From assembly GCF_000744185.1 (NCBI RefSeq), contig NZ_JQLL01000001.1, positions 62,001 to 126,000 on the forward strand: a stretch of DNA of 64,000 nucleotides, given 5' to 3'. Position 1 is the stretch's first letter. The number at the start of each line of letters is the position of its first letter. The translations under genes and the position numbers were made by a program. The stretch comes from Carnobacterium funditum DSM 5970. GTDB taxonomy: Bacteria; Bacillota; Bacilli; Lactobacillales; Carnobacteriaceae. Of the stretch, positions 17,345 through 26,733 are shown in pieces. The notes below the pieces were generated by a model, which worked only from the letters and a program-made list of their open reading frames with translations, was not told the DNA's origin and made no database searches.

Positions 17345-17761
17345 ATGTCGCTAAAAGTTAAAAATATATTTATCAATCTATCTGTTGGAAATCTAGATAA
17401 GAGTGTCGTTTTTTTTACTAACTTAGGCTTTGACTTTCATCCTTTACTCGCTGATCAACACGTCAGTTGTCTGATTCTTAAGGAAGGAATGTATGTCAAT
17501 TTAATAGAGGAAGACTGCTTTAAAAGTATGACCCATAATGACGTGCCAAATAAACACACGCAAACAGAAATGATGCTAACACTCGTCACATCAAGTAAAG
17601 AGAAACTGAGTGATTTTATAGATAAGGCACTAATACTAGGTGCAATCGAAGTAGAAGTTGAAAATGAAATAGATGGGGTATATGGCCGTCGTTTTATGGA
17701 TTTAGATGGGCATTTGTGGGAGTTATTGTATTACGATCAGGCAACACTTTCTTTTGAATAA
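17345..17761 (+). CDS. VOC-family (glyoxalase/bleomycin-resistance-like) protein
   Basis: A 138-aa protein of the vicinal-oxygen-chelate superfamily. The opening LKVKNIFINLSVGNLDKSVVFF and closing RRFMDLDGHLWELLYYD are characteristic of PhnB/extradiol-like members. The N-terminal ligand histidine seen in many VOC enzymes is replaced by asparagine-rich sequence, so it may be non-catalytic or bind a different metal. The SD GGGAGG precedes ATG. Monocistronic. Confidence 0.82.
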   Translation: MSLKVKNIFINLSVGNLDKSVVFFTNLGFDFHPLLADQHVSCLILKEGMYVNLIEEDCFKSMTHNDVPNKHTQTEMMLTLVTSSKEKLSDFIDKALILGAIEVEVENEIDGVYGRRFMDLDGHLWELLYYDQATLSFE

Positions 17762-17828
17762 GCCGTGAAGGGAACCTCGGCTTTGCTTTTTGAAGCACGT
17801 TCTAGAATAACAATCCGAATACGTGAAT

Positions 17829-17859
17829 AAGGCTAGGACAAAAGTCCTAGCCTTATTTT
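17829..17859 (+). terminator. Terminator after the VOC gene
   Basis: Perfect 11-bp stem AAGGCTAGGAC/GTCCTAGCCTT (17829-17839 with 17844-17854), then TATTTT. Confidence 0.9.
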
Positions 17860-17922
17860 ACTAAAAGATGAAAATAAAGTATGATAGAGAACAGTTGGGA
17901 TAGACCAATAGGAGGAAGTCAG

Positions 17923-18495
17923 TTGAATCAAATAGCAAAACCATATGCAATTAAAGATACACCCAAACGTTACTTAATGGATTGTCTAATAGCTCATAAA
18001 AAGATGTATTGCTTGAAATAGCAAGAAATCATGCTGTTCTTATCAGGAAAAGCCATAAAAAAAAGTGAGAGCCACTGAATTAGCTAAATACATCATGTAT
18101 CATTTTGATGAGCTGTATCAGTCTCTTGAAGACGACGAAAAAAATAGATTGATTAACTTTGTAAAAAAGAGCAATGTAGCAACGAAACCAATCAAGAAGC
18201 AACTCAATTAAATTTACTCTTAAAAGGGTTTGTTTACTTCTTTAGTGAAAATAAAGGTATTAAACCGGTTGTACCAATAGAAGTAGCTGAAAAGCTAGCC
18301 TGCATCCCAGTGAAGAAGACTAAAGTTGGAGATTCATCTTTCGTAGAGTATTGGTTTTTAATAAACCAACAAGCTGTGGAAAGGATGTATGATTATTGCC
18401 AAGTGTCCCATCTAACAACAGCTTGGAATAGACATGCTGCAAAACCAATAACAAATGAAGAAGCAGAGCAGTTTTTAAAAGAAAAAGGACGTTAA
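17923..18495 (+). pseudogene. Decayed relative of the adjacent SEC-C protein
   Basis: Starts at TTG 17923 with a perfect GGAGG. It reads MNQIAKPYAIKDTPKRYLMD and then shifts frame near 17995-18010. The reading continues as DVLLEIARNHAVLIRKSHKK and ELAKYIMYHFDELYQSLEDD until TAA near 18210, shifts again to LNLLLKGFVYFFSENKGIKP, and ends at 18495 ([12 protein letters not shown]). The segment KKDVLLEIARNHAVLIRKSHK aligns with [21 protein letters not shown] of the next gene. It is therefore a decayed tandem relative, missing a C-terminal SEC-C motif. Confidence 0.75.
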
Positions 18496-18530
18496 ACACA
18501 ATAATAAATCATACAGTTAGGAGACTTAAA

Positions 18531-19649
18531 ATGAATCACCATGCGTTAAAAAAAGTAGAATTAAATGAAATAAGTCTGATAGAATTGTTGCAGTTAAATA
18601 AAAAAGACGAGATGTTAGCAATTGCCGAAAAACAGGGTGCGCAAGTAAAAAAAAGCCATACAAAAGCTAAAATAGCAGTTGCTCTAGCCAATCAAATACA
18701 AGAAACATTCTTAGAGCAATTAGGTTATCTACGTTCTAGCACGATGGCCGTCATTGAAACACTAACCGCACAAACAGAATCAAGCGTCATTAACTTATCA
18801 CAAGAACAACTGACAGAATTAAGTGAGTTAGAAAGTGAAGGCTACCTTTATATTCATAAAGAAAATGACGATGCAATCTCCATCGCATTAGCGCTAGAAT
18901 TAATAGAGCTAACAAATGAAATCAGAATGGATCAATCAAAACAAAATACAATTAAGACCAATCAGAAACTCGTGGACTACACTTTAGCACTAACGCATAT
19001 GTATGGCGTTTATCATGTTAAACAACTAATAAAGGTTTGGAATACCTATCAAACAAAGCCGTTAGATGATGAAAGCATTGCTGAGAAAATGAATCATATA
19101 GGAACCAAACAAACTACTGTTAAATGGAATGGAACAGTCATTTATGATCAATCTTTTTTAAATGAAAAAGAGGCATGTTCCTTTTATGACACCTTACAAT
19201 CTCGTAATATACCGTATTTTATGCCCTCACAAAAGGACTTAGAATGGTATCTGGATTTCTCCATCAATAGACAGTCGCCTTATTATTTAAATATCCATAA
19301 TTTTATCCATTCAAAAGTTTACGCTGATCAAACAGAAGAACAAATCATGTCTGAAATAAACAAATCTGTTATTTTGGGTATTCAACCACATAAGGTTTAT
19401 GAAACATTATCCAAGATTGGGTTAACATTTACAGCAGAAGATGAGGTCATCACATTTGTCCAATTGTTTCAAGAATTATCCAATCAAACGAGAAAATGGA
19501 GTTACCGTGGTTGGACTCCAGATGAAGTGGAGGGGCTTAAGGAAAAAGAGCCTACTAAAAAAGAGCCTGTAACGGTTAATAAAATAGGTCGCAATGAACC
19601 TTGCCCATGTGGCAGTGGAAAAAAATACAAAAAATGTCACGGCCAATAA
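18531..19649 (+). CDS. SEC-C zinc-motif protein with Rho-N-like N-terminus
   Basis: A 372-aa cytosolic protein. The N-terminal 60 residues ([38 protein letters not shown]) look like the helical SAP/Rho-N-type fold. The middle is unassigned helical sequence. The C-terminus is a perfect SEC-C zinc motif, [20 protein letters not shown], as found at the tail of SecA and in many YecA-like proteins. The zinc-motif call is certain; the function of the whole is unknown. The SD TTAGGAGA precedes ATG 18531. The decayed relative lies 35 bp upstream. Confidence 0.85.
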   Translation: MNHHALKKVELNEISLIELLQLNKKDEMLAIAEKQGAQVKKSHTKAKIAVALANQIQETFLEQLGYLRSSTMAVIETLTAQTESSVINLSQEQLTELSELESEGYLYIHKENDDAISIALALELIELTNEIRMDQSKQNTIKTNQKLVDYTLALTHMYGVYHVKQLIKVWNTYQTKPLDDESIAEKMNHIGTKQTTVKWNGTVIYDQSFLNEKEACSFYDTLQSRNIPYFMPSQKDLEWYLDFSINRQSPYYLNIHNFIHSKVYADQTEEQIMSEINKSVILGIQPHKVYETLSKIGLTFTAEDEVITFVQLFQELSNQTRKWSYRGWTPDEVEGLKEKEPTKKEPVTVNKIGRNEPCPCGSGKKYKKCHGQ

Positions 19650-19759
19650 CTCGCTGAATGAAAATTGGAGGAAAATAGAATATAAAGGTTGGGAATAGAG
19701 CTAATATAAAGCTCTATTTCGGGCTGTCTAAAAATAAAGGCGCAAAGTAAAAAGAAAAC

Positions 19760-19776
19760 TTAATTCATTTAATTAA
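19760..19776 (+). promoter_or_regulatory. Putative ROK-regulator operator, autoregulatory copy
   Basis: TTAATTCATTTAATTAA differs at one base from 21391-21407, inside the palindrome at the mupG promoter. It lies 49 bp before the ROK gene, so autoregulation is inferred. Confidence 0.5.
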
Positions 19777-19824
19777 TAATGATATATTAAAAATGAGCAT
19801 ACAAAAATAGAAAGGAGCTACCTT

Positions 19825-20982
19825 ATGAAGCGTGGGACATTTCAATTAATGAAATCCGTTAATAAATCTACTGTTTTAAATAAAATACGTCTATCAGAGC
19901 CTTTGTCACGCGCTCAAATTGCACAAGAAACAGGTATTACACCTCCAACGGTCAGTAGCATTGTTAAAGAACTGATTGATGAAAATTTAGTTGAAGAAAG
20001 TATACTTGGCGAGTCTAGAGGCGGCAGAAAGCCAACCATGCTCTTAATCAAACGTAGCGGTCATTATGTTATCGGAATAGATGCTGGCTCCAATGCCATT
20101 AAAGGAGTCGCGACTGACTTAGTAGGAACCATTTTGTCAGAAACAGAAATTAAAATAGTGCCTCATATTAGTAAAGAATATTTTTTGCAAACACTAAAAG
20201 AGGTTGTTCGGACTATTTTTATGGGAATTGATGACAAGAACAAGATTCTTGGTATTGGTGTTGCTATGCATGGGGTAGTTGATGTTTCATCAGGTATTTC
20301 GTTGTATTCTTCAAATTCAGGTTTACGAGATGTCCCTATTAAAGAAGAACTCGAAAAAGAATTTAAAGTTAGGGTGATGGTCGAAAACAATTCTCGTGCA
20401 ATGGCGCTAGGGGAATATTGGTTTGGAGATCATGACGAGGTAGATAGTTTTGTGGCGATAAATATTGGAAGAGGTGTGGGAGCGGGCATAGTAGATAAGG
20501 GGAGACTCTATTATGGCGCCCAAGGTATTGCTGGAGAAATGGGACACATGGTCATAGATTTAAATGGCAGAGTTTGTAGTTGCGGCAATAGGGGTTGTTT
20601 TGAAACATTTGTCACCGGTGAAGCGATTGTTAAAAGAGCTAAAGAACAAATTAAAGACGCACCAGATAATTTAACTGCTGAAGACATTTATACGTATGCG
20701 AAAGAAAATAACAAGAACTACCTAAAGATTTTGGAAGAGACTGGTCAGCTGATTGGGATTGGAGTGGTCAATTTGATTCACATGTTGAATCCCAACAAAA
20801 TTGTCTTAGGAGGTGGCGTCTTAAATAGTGCAGAATTTCTCATGCCTACTATCCGTCAGACAATTCAAGAACGAGCCTTGACTGAAAAAGTTAGAAAGAA
20901 TACCATCATCGAAGTTTCCGTGTTAGGAAAAGACGCTACAATATTAGGCGCAGCTGCATTGTTATTAGCAGAAATCTTTTAA
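19825..20982 (+). CDS. ROK-family transcriptional regulator (NagC/XylR type)
   Basis: A 385-aa sugar-responsive regulator. The N-terminal winged helix spans about residues 14-60 (NKIRLSEPLSRAQIAQETG, then TPPTVSSIVKELI). The ROK domain begins GIDAGSNAIKGVATDLVG. The ROK zinc site is intact (GEMGHMV followed by CSCGNRGCFE), as is GGGVLNS near the end. NagC/MurR-like ROK repressors release DNA when a sugar or sugar phosphate binds. The gene precedes a mupG-like gene and a PTS EIIC, and a shared operator-like sequence links their promoters, so this protein probably controls both. The SD AAAGGAGCTA precedes ATG. Confidence 0.9.
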   Translation: MKRGTFQLMKSVNKSTVLNKIRLSEPLSRAQIAQETGITPPTVSSIVKELIDENLVEESILGESRGGRKPTMLLIKRSGHYVIGIDAGSNAIKGVATDLVGTILSETEIKIVPHISKEYFLQTLKEVVRTIFMGIDDKNKILGIGVAMHGVVDVSSGISLYSSNSGLRDVPIKEELEKEFKVRVMVENNSRAMALGEYWFGDHDEVDSFVAINIGRGVGAGIVDKGRLYYGAQGIAGEMGHMVIDLNGRVCSCGNRGCFETFVTGEAIVKRAKEQIKDAPDNLTAEDIYTYAKENNKNYLKILEETGQLIGIGVVNLIHMLNPNKIVLGGGVLNSAEFLMPTIRQTIQERALTEKVRKNTIIEVSVLGKDATILGAAALLLAEIF

Positions 20983-21340
20983 GAATAACAAGCGGAACCG
21001 ATTAAAAATGCTTACTGCTAGCCTATCTCTTTTCCATTATGTGGGGATTAATCGATAATTTTGTAAATTTTGGTACGGCACTTCTTTCAAATGGTCAAGT
21101 CGGAAAGAAATTTTCTGAAACTTGTCCATTTTTGTGAATATCAGGCGATATCCTAACAGATTTCATTAAATCGGAATCCTAGCAAAGAAAAAATAATAGG
21201 TTAAACAGATAGAGTAAGAGATTGTACGTTAGCAATCACTATTTTTAATAGGCATAAAAATAGTCTATGAATAATTCAGATAGAGAAGCTTTAAAAAAAG
21301 TAGTTTCTTTGGTTTAGTTTTTTCAACAGGAGATGATTAT
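20983..21340 (+). other. Intergenic stretch with a possible gene remnant
   Basis: A readable stretch near 21040-21120 (IMWGLIDNFVNFGTALLS) followed by stops suggests a decayed gene of unknown type. No intact reading frame is present. Confidence 0.35.
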
Positions 21341-21344
21341 TAGG

Positions 21345-21410
21345 TTGACAAATGAGATAACAGGCTATAAAATACTAATTAACATCTTAGTTAATTAATT
21401 TAATTAAGAT
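21345..21410 (+). promoter_or_regulatory. Promoter and palindromic operator of the mupG-EIIC operon
   Basis: TTGACA (21345-21350), a 17-bp spacer and TAAAAT (21368-21373) form a near-consensus promoter. Just downstream lies a palindrome of two 11-bp arms, ATCTTAGTTAA and TTAATTAAGAT, around TTAAT (21384-21410; one mismatch), where a repressor would block initiation. A related sequence precedes the ROK gene. Confidence 0.75.
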
Positions 21411-21600
21411 ACCGAATAAGAAACAAGCTGTTTAGTCTAGAGAGAGGAGTACAGAAAGGAAAAAGGCTAAAAGATCGTTTGTCTGAATGTTATTAAGACG
21501 GAACCCTTAGTAGGGAAACAGAACGATTTTGCAGTTTAGTTTAAAAAAAATGAATCCGCTTTCTATGTTAGTTTAGTTAAAAAAGAGAGGAGCAAATGAA

Positions 21601-22689
21601 TTGAAAAGATTGGGAATTTCAGTTTATCCAAATCACAGCAAAGTAGAAGAAGTAAAACAGTACATTGAACTTGCTTCAAAGTATAACTTTAAACGAATCT
21701 TTACTTGTCTATTATCGGTGGAAGGTAATAAAGAAAAAGTCATTAAAGAATTTAAAGATATTATAGCGGTTGCTAAAGAAAATAGCATGGAAGTCATTGC
21801 AGATGTTAGTCCGCAACTTTTTGAAGAATTAGAGATTAGCTATGCGGATTTATCCTTTTTCAAAGACATTGGAGCAGATGGTATTCGTTTAGATAATGGT
21901 TTTACTGGAAATGAAGAATCAGTCATGACATTTAATCCACAAGGGTTAAAAATAGAACTGAATATCAGTAATGGAACCAAATACTTAGAGAACATTTTAA
22001 GTTATCAAGCAAATCCGTCTAATCTATATGGGTGTCATAATTTTTATCCTCATCGTTTTACGGGTTTAGGCTATGATCACTTTATTAAAACAAGCAAACA
22101 ATACAAAGAACAAGGAGTCAAGACGGCTGCTTTTATTAGTTCAGCAACAGCTACAATTGGTCCGTGGCTAGTTAGTGAAGGGTTATGCACTTTAGAAATG
22201 CACCGCGAGCTTCCAATTGTGACACAAGCCAAACATTTGTGGGCAACGGAATTAATTGATGACGTTATCATCGGAAACGCCTTTGCATCTGAAGAAGAGC
22301 TAAGAGCTTTAAGTGAAATAGACCCTTACCAGTTAAGCCTTAATTGTAAACTGGTTAAAGAGATACCTGAAACAGAACAAAAAATTGTTTTAGAAGAACC
22401 TCATTTTAATCGAGGCGATGTTTCGGATTATGCCATCCGTTCAACTCAAAGTCGTGTGAAATACAACGGACATGAATTCCCAGCATTTAATACGCCAGAT
22501 ATAAATAAAGGCGATATTTTGATTGAGAGTTCTCTTTACATTCGGTACGCTGGTGAGCTACAAATAGCTCTTTTACCGATGGGAAATTCTGGTAAAACCA
22601 ATGTAGTCGGGCGAGTTGTTCAAGAAGAAGTATTTTTACTGGACTTAATTAAACCATGGCAAAAATTTAAGTTTCACTTAAAGAAATAA
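21601..22689 (+). CDS. mupG: 6-phospho-N-acetylmuramidase, MupG/DUF871 (GH170) family
   Basis: A 362-aa TIM-barrel protein of the DUF871 family, which includes staphylococcal MupG, the enzyme cleaving MurNAc-6-phosphate-GlcNAc taken up by a PTS. Family segments are LGISVYPNHSKVEEVKQYI at the N-terminus, DGIRLDNGFTG, LYGCHNFYPHRFTGLGYDHF, and the C-terminal domain with IRSTQSRVKYNGHEFPAFN. The start is TTG 21601, 8 bases after GAGAGGAG; the ATG 5 bases earlier opens a two-codon frame only. The EIIC follows after 41 bp, fitting uptake then cleavage of a phosphorylated muropeptide sugar. The exact substrate is inferred. Confidence 0.85.
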   Translation: MKRLGISVYPNHSKVEEVKQYIELASKYNFKRIFTCLLSVEGNKEKVIKEFKDIIAVAKENSMEVIADVSPQLFEELEISYADLSFFKDIGADGIRLDNGFTGNEESVMTFNPQGLKIELNISNGTKYLENILSYQANPSNLYGCHNFYPHRFTGLGYDHFIKTSKQYKEQGVKTAAFISSATATIGPWLVSEGLCTLEMHRELPIVTQAKHLWATELIDDVIIGNAFASEEELRALSEIDPYQLSLNCKLVKEIPETEQKIVLEEPHFNRGDVSDYAIRSTQSRVKYNGHEFPAFNTPDINKGDILIESSLYIRYAGELQIALLPMGNSGKTNVVGRVVQEEVFLLDLIKPWQKFKFHLKK

Positions 22690-22730
22690 GTCGAAATAAT
22701 TAAAGGGAAACCTTTGGAGGAGCAAATATA

Positions 22731-23984
22731 ATGGATCGCTTTATAGCATTTATGGAAAAATACTTTATCCCTCACGCAGCTAAAATAGGAGCACAACGAC
22801 ACCTGGTAGCTATTCGAGATGCTTTTGTAGTTACCATGCCATTATTAATTTTAGGATCGTTAGCGGTATTATTAAACAATCTACCCATTCCGTTTTTCCA
22901 AGACTTTATGAACAATACATTCGGAGAAGAACTATGGAAAAGTTTTGGTGGAGCCATTTGGAATGGTACGTTCGGTATTTTGTCTGTATTCATTGCATTC
23001 TTAGTTGCGCGAAACTTAGCTCATCACTACGGTAAAGACGGTATTTCAGCAGGGGTTGTTTCACTTGCGTCTTTCTTTACAATCGGCGGAGCAACGGGTA
23101 TGTCTTCAAATGGACTATTTATCGCCTTGATTATTGCTATGGTATCAGCTGAAATATTTTCTCGTTTAGTTGGAAACGAAAAACTTGTTATCGAAATGCC
23201 TGAAGGAGTACCGCCAGCTGTTGCTCGTTCGTTCGCAGCTTTATTGCCGGCTATTATTACTATTAGTATTTTTGGCTTAATTTACACGATTTTCAGAGCT
23301 TTCGGTGTTACGGATATTGTGACATCATTCTACGATCTTGTTCAAAAACCGTTTCTTGGATTAGCAAACACATTACCGTCAGCTATTTTATTAGCTTTCA
23401 TAACACCATTCTTATGGTTTTTCGGTTTGCATGGCGCTAATATGATTGAACCATTGATGCAGTCAATAAATGCACCAGCTATTACCGCAAATGCTGAGGC
23501 ATTAGCAAATGGAGAAATTGCACCATTTATTGTAAACAAACCATTCTTTGATTCTTTTGTAAACTTAGGTGGTACAGGAGCAACATTAGGTTTAATTATC
23601 GCTATTTTTATCTTTGGACGTCGCAATAAAGCCTATAAAATTGTTACTGGATTGAGTACAGCACCAGGATTATTCAATATAAATGAACCAATGTTGTTTG
23701 GTTTACCGATTGTATTGAATCCAATTATGTTTATTCCGTTTATTTCGACACCTGTTGTTTTAGTAATTGTAGCTTACTTTGCAACCTCTCTTGGTTTAGT
23801 ACCTGCAGCAGTTACGATGCCACCATGGGTAACACCGCCAATTATCGGTGGAGTATTGGCTACACAAAGTATTGCTGGAGGGGTATTAGCAGCAGTAAAC
23901 TTGGCTATTTCGGTAGTGATTTATGCTCCATTTGTTAAAATATCTGAGGTACAAGCATTAAAAAGAGAAGCAGCAGAAGCTTAA
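22731..23984 (+). CDS. PTS EIIC, lactose/cellobiose/lichenan family
   Basis: A 417-aa sugar-transport subunit of the Lac-family phosphotransferase system. It opens MDRFIAFMEKYFIPHAAKIG, followed by GAQRHLVAIRDAFVVTMPLL. The conserved NINEPMLFGLPIVLNP, which lines the sugar site in this family, is present, as is the FGLHGANM segment. About ten membrane helices are expected. It carries no EIIB or EIIA domain and none is adjacent; the only Lac-type EIIB and EIIA here are at 46896-47578. Downstream of mupG it probably imports a MurNAc-containing disaccharide. The SD TTTGGAGGAG precedes ATG. Confidence 0.9.
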   Translation: MDRFIAFMEKYFIPHAAKIGAQRHLVAIRDAFVVTMPLLILGSLAVLLNNLPIPFFQDFMNNTFGEELWKSFGGAIWNGTFGILSVFIAFLVARNLAHHYGKDGISAGVVSLASFFTIGGATGMSSNGLFIALIIAMVSAEIFSRLVGNEKLVIEMPEGVPPAVARSFAALLPAIITISIFGLIYTIFRAFGVTDIVTSFYDLVQKPFLGLANTLPSAILLAFITPFLWFFGLHGANMIEPLMQSINAPAITANAEALANGEIAPFIVNKPFFDSFVNLGGTGATLGLIIAIFIFGRRNKAYKIVTGLSTAPGLFNINEPMLFGLPIVLNPIMFIPFISTPVVLVIVAYFATSLGLVPAAVTMPPWVTPPIIGGVLATQSIAGGVLAAVNLAISVVIYAPFVKISEVQALKREAAEA

Positions 23985-24060
23985 TACAAACAAAAATAAT
24001 AGGTTAATCGTATAAAGACTAAAAGGTATCATTTTTTTAAGTAGTTAATTCCGACTGTAT

Positions 24061-24105
24061 AAAAATGACCGTGTTGAGTTTTTTTACTCAGCACGGTCAT
24101 TTTTT
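24061..24105 (+). terminator. Terminator of the mupG-EIIC operon
   Basis: An 18-bp stem (24061-24078 with 24087-24104) around a T-rich loop, then TTT. Confidence 0.88.
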
Positions 24106-24119
24106 GTGTAATGATAATA

Positions 24120-24161
24120 AGAAAGCAGGTTCTACTTTAGTTGAAGTAGAACCTGTTTTCT
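24120..24161. terminator. Second terminator, between convergent genes
   Basis: AAAGCAGGTTCTACTT pairs with AAGTAGAACCTGTTTT around TAGTTG, followed by a T run on the plus strand. It probably also ends the HAD gene on the minus strand. Confidence 0.75.
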
Positions 24162-24168
24162 TGTTTTT

Positions 24169-24975
24169 TTAATTTAAAATATATTTTTCTATAGCTGTTG
24201 CGACACCATTTTGGTTGTTCGTTCCCGTTACATCATCAGCAATGTCAAGGACTATTTTATCAGCATTTCCCATAGCGACGCTTTTTCCTGCAAAAGCTAG
24301 CATAGATAAGTCATTATCCTGATTTCCAATAGCTAAGACATCTTGTTGATCAATATCAAGACGTTCACATAAAGCTTTAAGTGCGTTACCTTTACTTGCC
24401 GTACTATTTAAAATTTCAAAAAAATTCGGACCACTTTTAAGCGCATGAAATCTGGAGAAAAATTCTTTTGGAAGTTGATTAATGAAGGTATCTAATTTTA
24501 ATTTTTCTTCACTAAAAATGGCCTTGGAAGGCACAAATTTTTCAGGAAGATCATAAATATTACGGTAATACAAGGCAACATTGTTATAGTAGGCTTCTTG
24601 TATGGTATATTTCCCAATGTGTTGGTTAGGTGTGCAAATAGAATGCTCATCATTAAAATGAACAGAACAACCCGCACGCTCGCTTAGCAGATAAAGATAA
24701 GACAAATCCTCTCTTGTAAGATTTACCCGAGAAAGAATCGTATGTGTTTTAGCATCTTTTACTAAAGCACCGTTAAAACAAATCGCATAGTCAATAAATT
24801 GATTTCCAAGATCGTGAACAACTTTAACGATACCATCGTAAGAACGTTCAGTACAAAGAACAATTTTTACACCAGCTCGATGGGCCTTCTTAATAGCTTC
24901 AATCACTTCGTTGGTTAATTCTTTTTGATCTGTCAGCAATGTACCGTTGACATCAAGAGCAATCATTTTATACAT
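24169..24975 (-). CDS. Cof-type HAD protein with altered catalytic motifs
   Basis: A 268-aa protein with the fold and length of HAD-IIB (Cof-like) phosphatases. Motif I, normally DxDGTLL, reads LDVNGTLL, so the general acid Asp is Asn. Motif II, normally TGRP, reads TERS. Motif IV, normally GDxxND, reads GNQDND. The conserved KGNALKALCERL segment with the motif III lysine is kept. The nucleophile Asp8 also remains. Activity is doubtful, or the substrate and chemistry have changed. The reading frame is intact with good codon use, so it is not an ordinary pseudogene. It is alone on its strand, convergent with the EIIC gene. Confidence 0.85.
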   Translation of the reverse strand: MYKMIALDVNGTLLTDQKELTNEVIEAIKKAHRAGVKIVLCTERSYDGIVKVVHDLGNQFIDYAICFNGALVKDAKTHTILSRVNLTREDLSYLYLLSERAGCSVHFNDEHSICTPNQHIGKYTIQEAYYNNVALYYRNIYDLPEKFVPSKAIFSEEKLKLDTFINQLPKEFFSRFHALKSGPNFFEILNSTASKGNALKALCERLDIDQQDVLAIGNQDNDLSMLAFAGKSVAMGNADKIVLDIADDVTGTNNQNGVATAIEKYILN

Positions 24976-25101
24976 TATTTTTCCCCTCGCATCATCTTCA
25001 ATTTTTTTAAATAGTCCAATTAGTTAGCATCTTAATGATAATACACACAAGCTAAACTTTCAATAAAGCCTTGATTTATTTCAATGAAATGTTACAAGAA
25101 A

Positions 25102-26451
25102 TTAAAGCAGTTTTTTCCCTGAACGTGGCAATTTTTTGCTGATAAAGTAGGATGTAACAAAAAATGCAAGTAAATCAGCAATGGGAACAGCGGCATAGAC
25201 ACCGTATAGACCAAATATTGAAGATAAGATTAAGACCAGCGGAACAAGGAATATCAACTGACGAGCAAGATTTAGGAAACTCGCTAAACGAACTTCTCCA
25301 ACAGCTTGAAAGTAGTTAGACCAGACAATTTGAAGCCCGACTAGTGGGAAACCAAGAGTCCAAATACGGATGGCCTTGACTCCTAAAGAAACGACAGCCG
25401 TTTCCTGATTAAAAAGACTAACAACAAACTCTGGGAAAAATTGAATAACTAAAAATCCGGTAGTGGTAATAATGAATGCAGCAATACTTGCTAGTTTTAG
25501 AGCTTGTTTTACACGATCAATGTGACCTGCTCCGGTATTGAAACCAATGATTGGCTGTAAACCTTGAGTCAATCCAGAAACCATCATAATAATCAGTGTG
25601 ACAGCACTTGTAACAATACCAGCGACTGAAATAGCCACGTCACCGCCATATTTAACTAAGGTTGCATTAATGATAACATTTAAAATACTATTCGCAATCT
25701 GAAGCAAAAAAGCCGGGATACCGGTTGTTAAAATGTCTTTTACATAAGTTAGTTTCAGTTTCATATTCCGTAAAGTTAAATGGACATTACTGCGTTTACT
25801 AGTAAAATAAGACAATTGCCAAATAACCGATAAAAATTGTCCTCCGATAGTAGCATAAGCAGCACCCTTCATACCCCAGCCTAATTGAATAATCAGGATA
25901 TAATCAAAGATGATGTTAAAACCAGCCCCAATCATCATACTAATCATTGAGATACGAGGATTGCCATCTGCTCTAGCAAAGTTATTCATAGTCATTGCCA
26001 GACACTGGAAAACAGCTCCAAATAAAATAATACTAAGGTATTCAGTGGCATAAGGCAAAACAGCTTGACTAGCCCCAATGTTTCTTAAGATTGGTTCTAA
26101 GAAAATATTTCCTAATATAGTAAACAATAAACCTGCAATGATGGCTAAAGCAACACCGTTTCCTAAATAATGTTGTGCTTTGGTGGTTTCTTTTCTACCC
26201 AGACTGATAGAAAAACGAGTTGCTCCACCTACTCCAACTAACAAACCAAACGCAATCATCACTAAAGTAATGGGATATGTTATCGAAGCAGCCGCTAAAC
26301 CCAAAGAGCCAAGTCCAGGAGCATTACCAATAAAGATTCGATCTACGATGTTGTAAACGGCATTAACAAACATCCCAATGACTGCTGGGATAGAAAATTC
26401 AAGTAACAAAGAAGAAATTTTTTCAGTTTCGAGTTTATTTGTTTGAGTCAT
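25102..26451 (-). CDS. MATE-family multidrug/Na+ antiporter
   Basis: A 449-aa exporter with 12 predicted helices in two related halves. The N-terminus LLLEFSIPAVIGMFVNAVYN with DRIFIGNAPGLGSLGLAAAS is the MATE signature, and the second half has VTSAVTLIIMMVSGLTQGLQPIIGFN. It is closest in appearance to MepA/DinF-like members. It extrudes cationic compounds in exchange for Na+ or H+; the substrate is unknown. The SD AGAAGGAAAG precedes ATG 26451. A 126-bp gap separates it from the HAD gene on the same strand, so co-transcription is possible. Confidence 0.9.
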   Translation of the reverse strand: MTQTNKLETEKISSLLLEFSIPAVIGMFVNAVYNIVDRIFIGNAPGLGSLGLAAASITYPITLVMIAFGLLVGVGGATRFSISLGRKETTKAQHYLGNGVALAIIAGLLFTILGNIFLEPILRNIGASQAVLPYATEYLSIILFGAVFQCLAMTMNNFARADGNPRISMISMMIGAGFNIIFDYILIIQLGWGMKGAAYATIGGQFLSVIWQLSYFTSKRSNVHLTLRNMKLKLTYVKDILTTGIPAFLLQIANSILNVIINATLVKYGGDVAISVAGIVTSAVTLIIMMVSGLTQGLQPIIGFNTGAGHIDRVKQALKLASIAAFIITTTGFLVIQFFPEFVVSLFNQETAVVSLGVKAIRIWTLGFPLVGLQIVWSNYFQAVGEVRLASFLNLARQLIFLVPLVLILSSIFGLYGVYAAVPIADLLAFFVTSYFISKKLPRSGKKLL

Positions 26452-26733
26452 ATCTTTCCTTCTTTCTAATCTAATTTCTTCTTAAGTAATACCATAAGAT
26501 AGTTTTTTCTGAAAAAAAGTATCTTATCAAAGATATCAATCTCTTGATAGTAAGTCAACTGGTTGGTTATAGGGAAACCTGTAATAGGTAGAAAAAAAAT
26601 GGCCCTTCCTCATTTTTGTCAAATATAAAAGTAATTGGTGAAAAAAAGGGGTATTGTTTTATAAATGGACACACATAGGTTATACTAAATGTCATAAAGA
26701 GTTCACAAAATATAAAAAAAGGAGAGGTTATGT

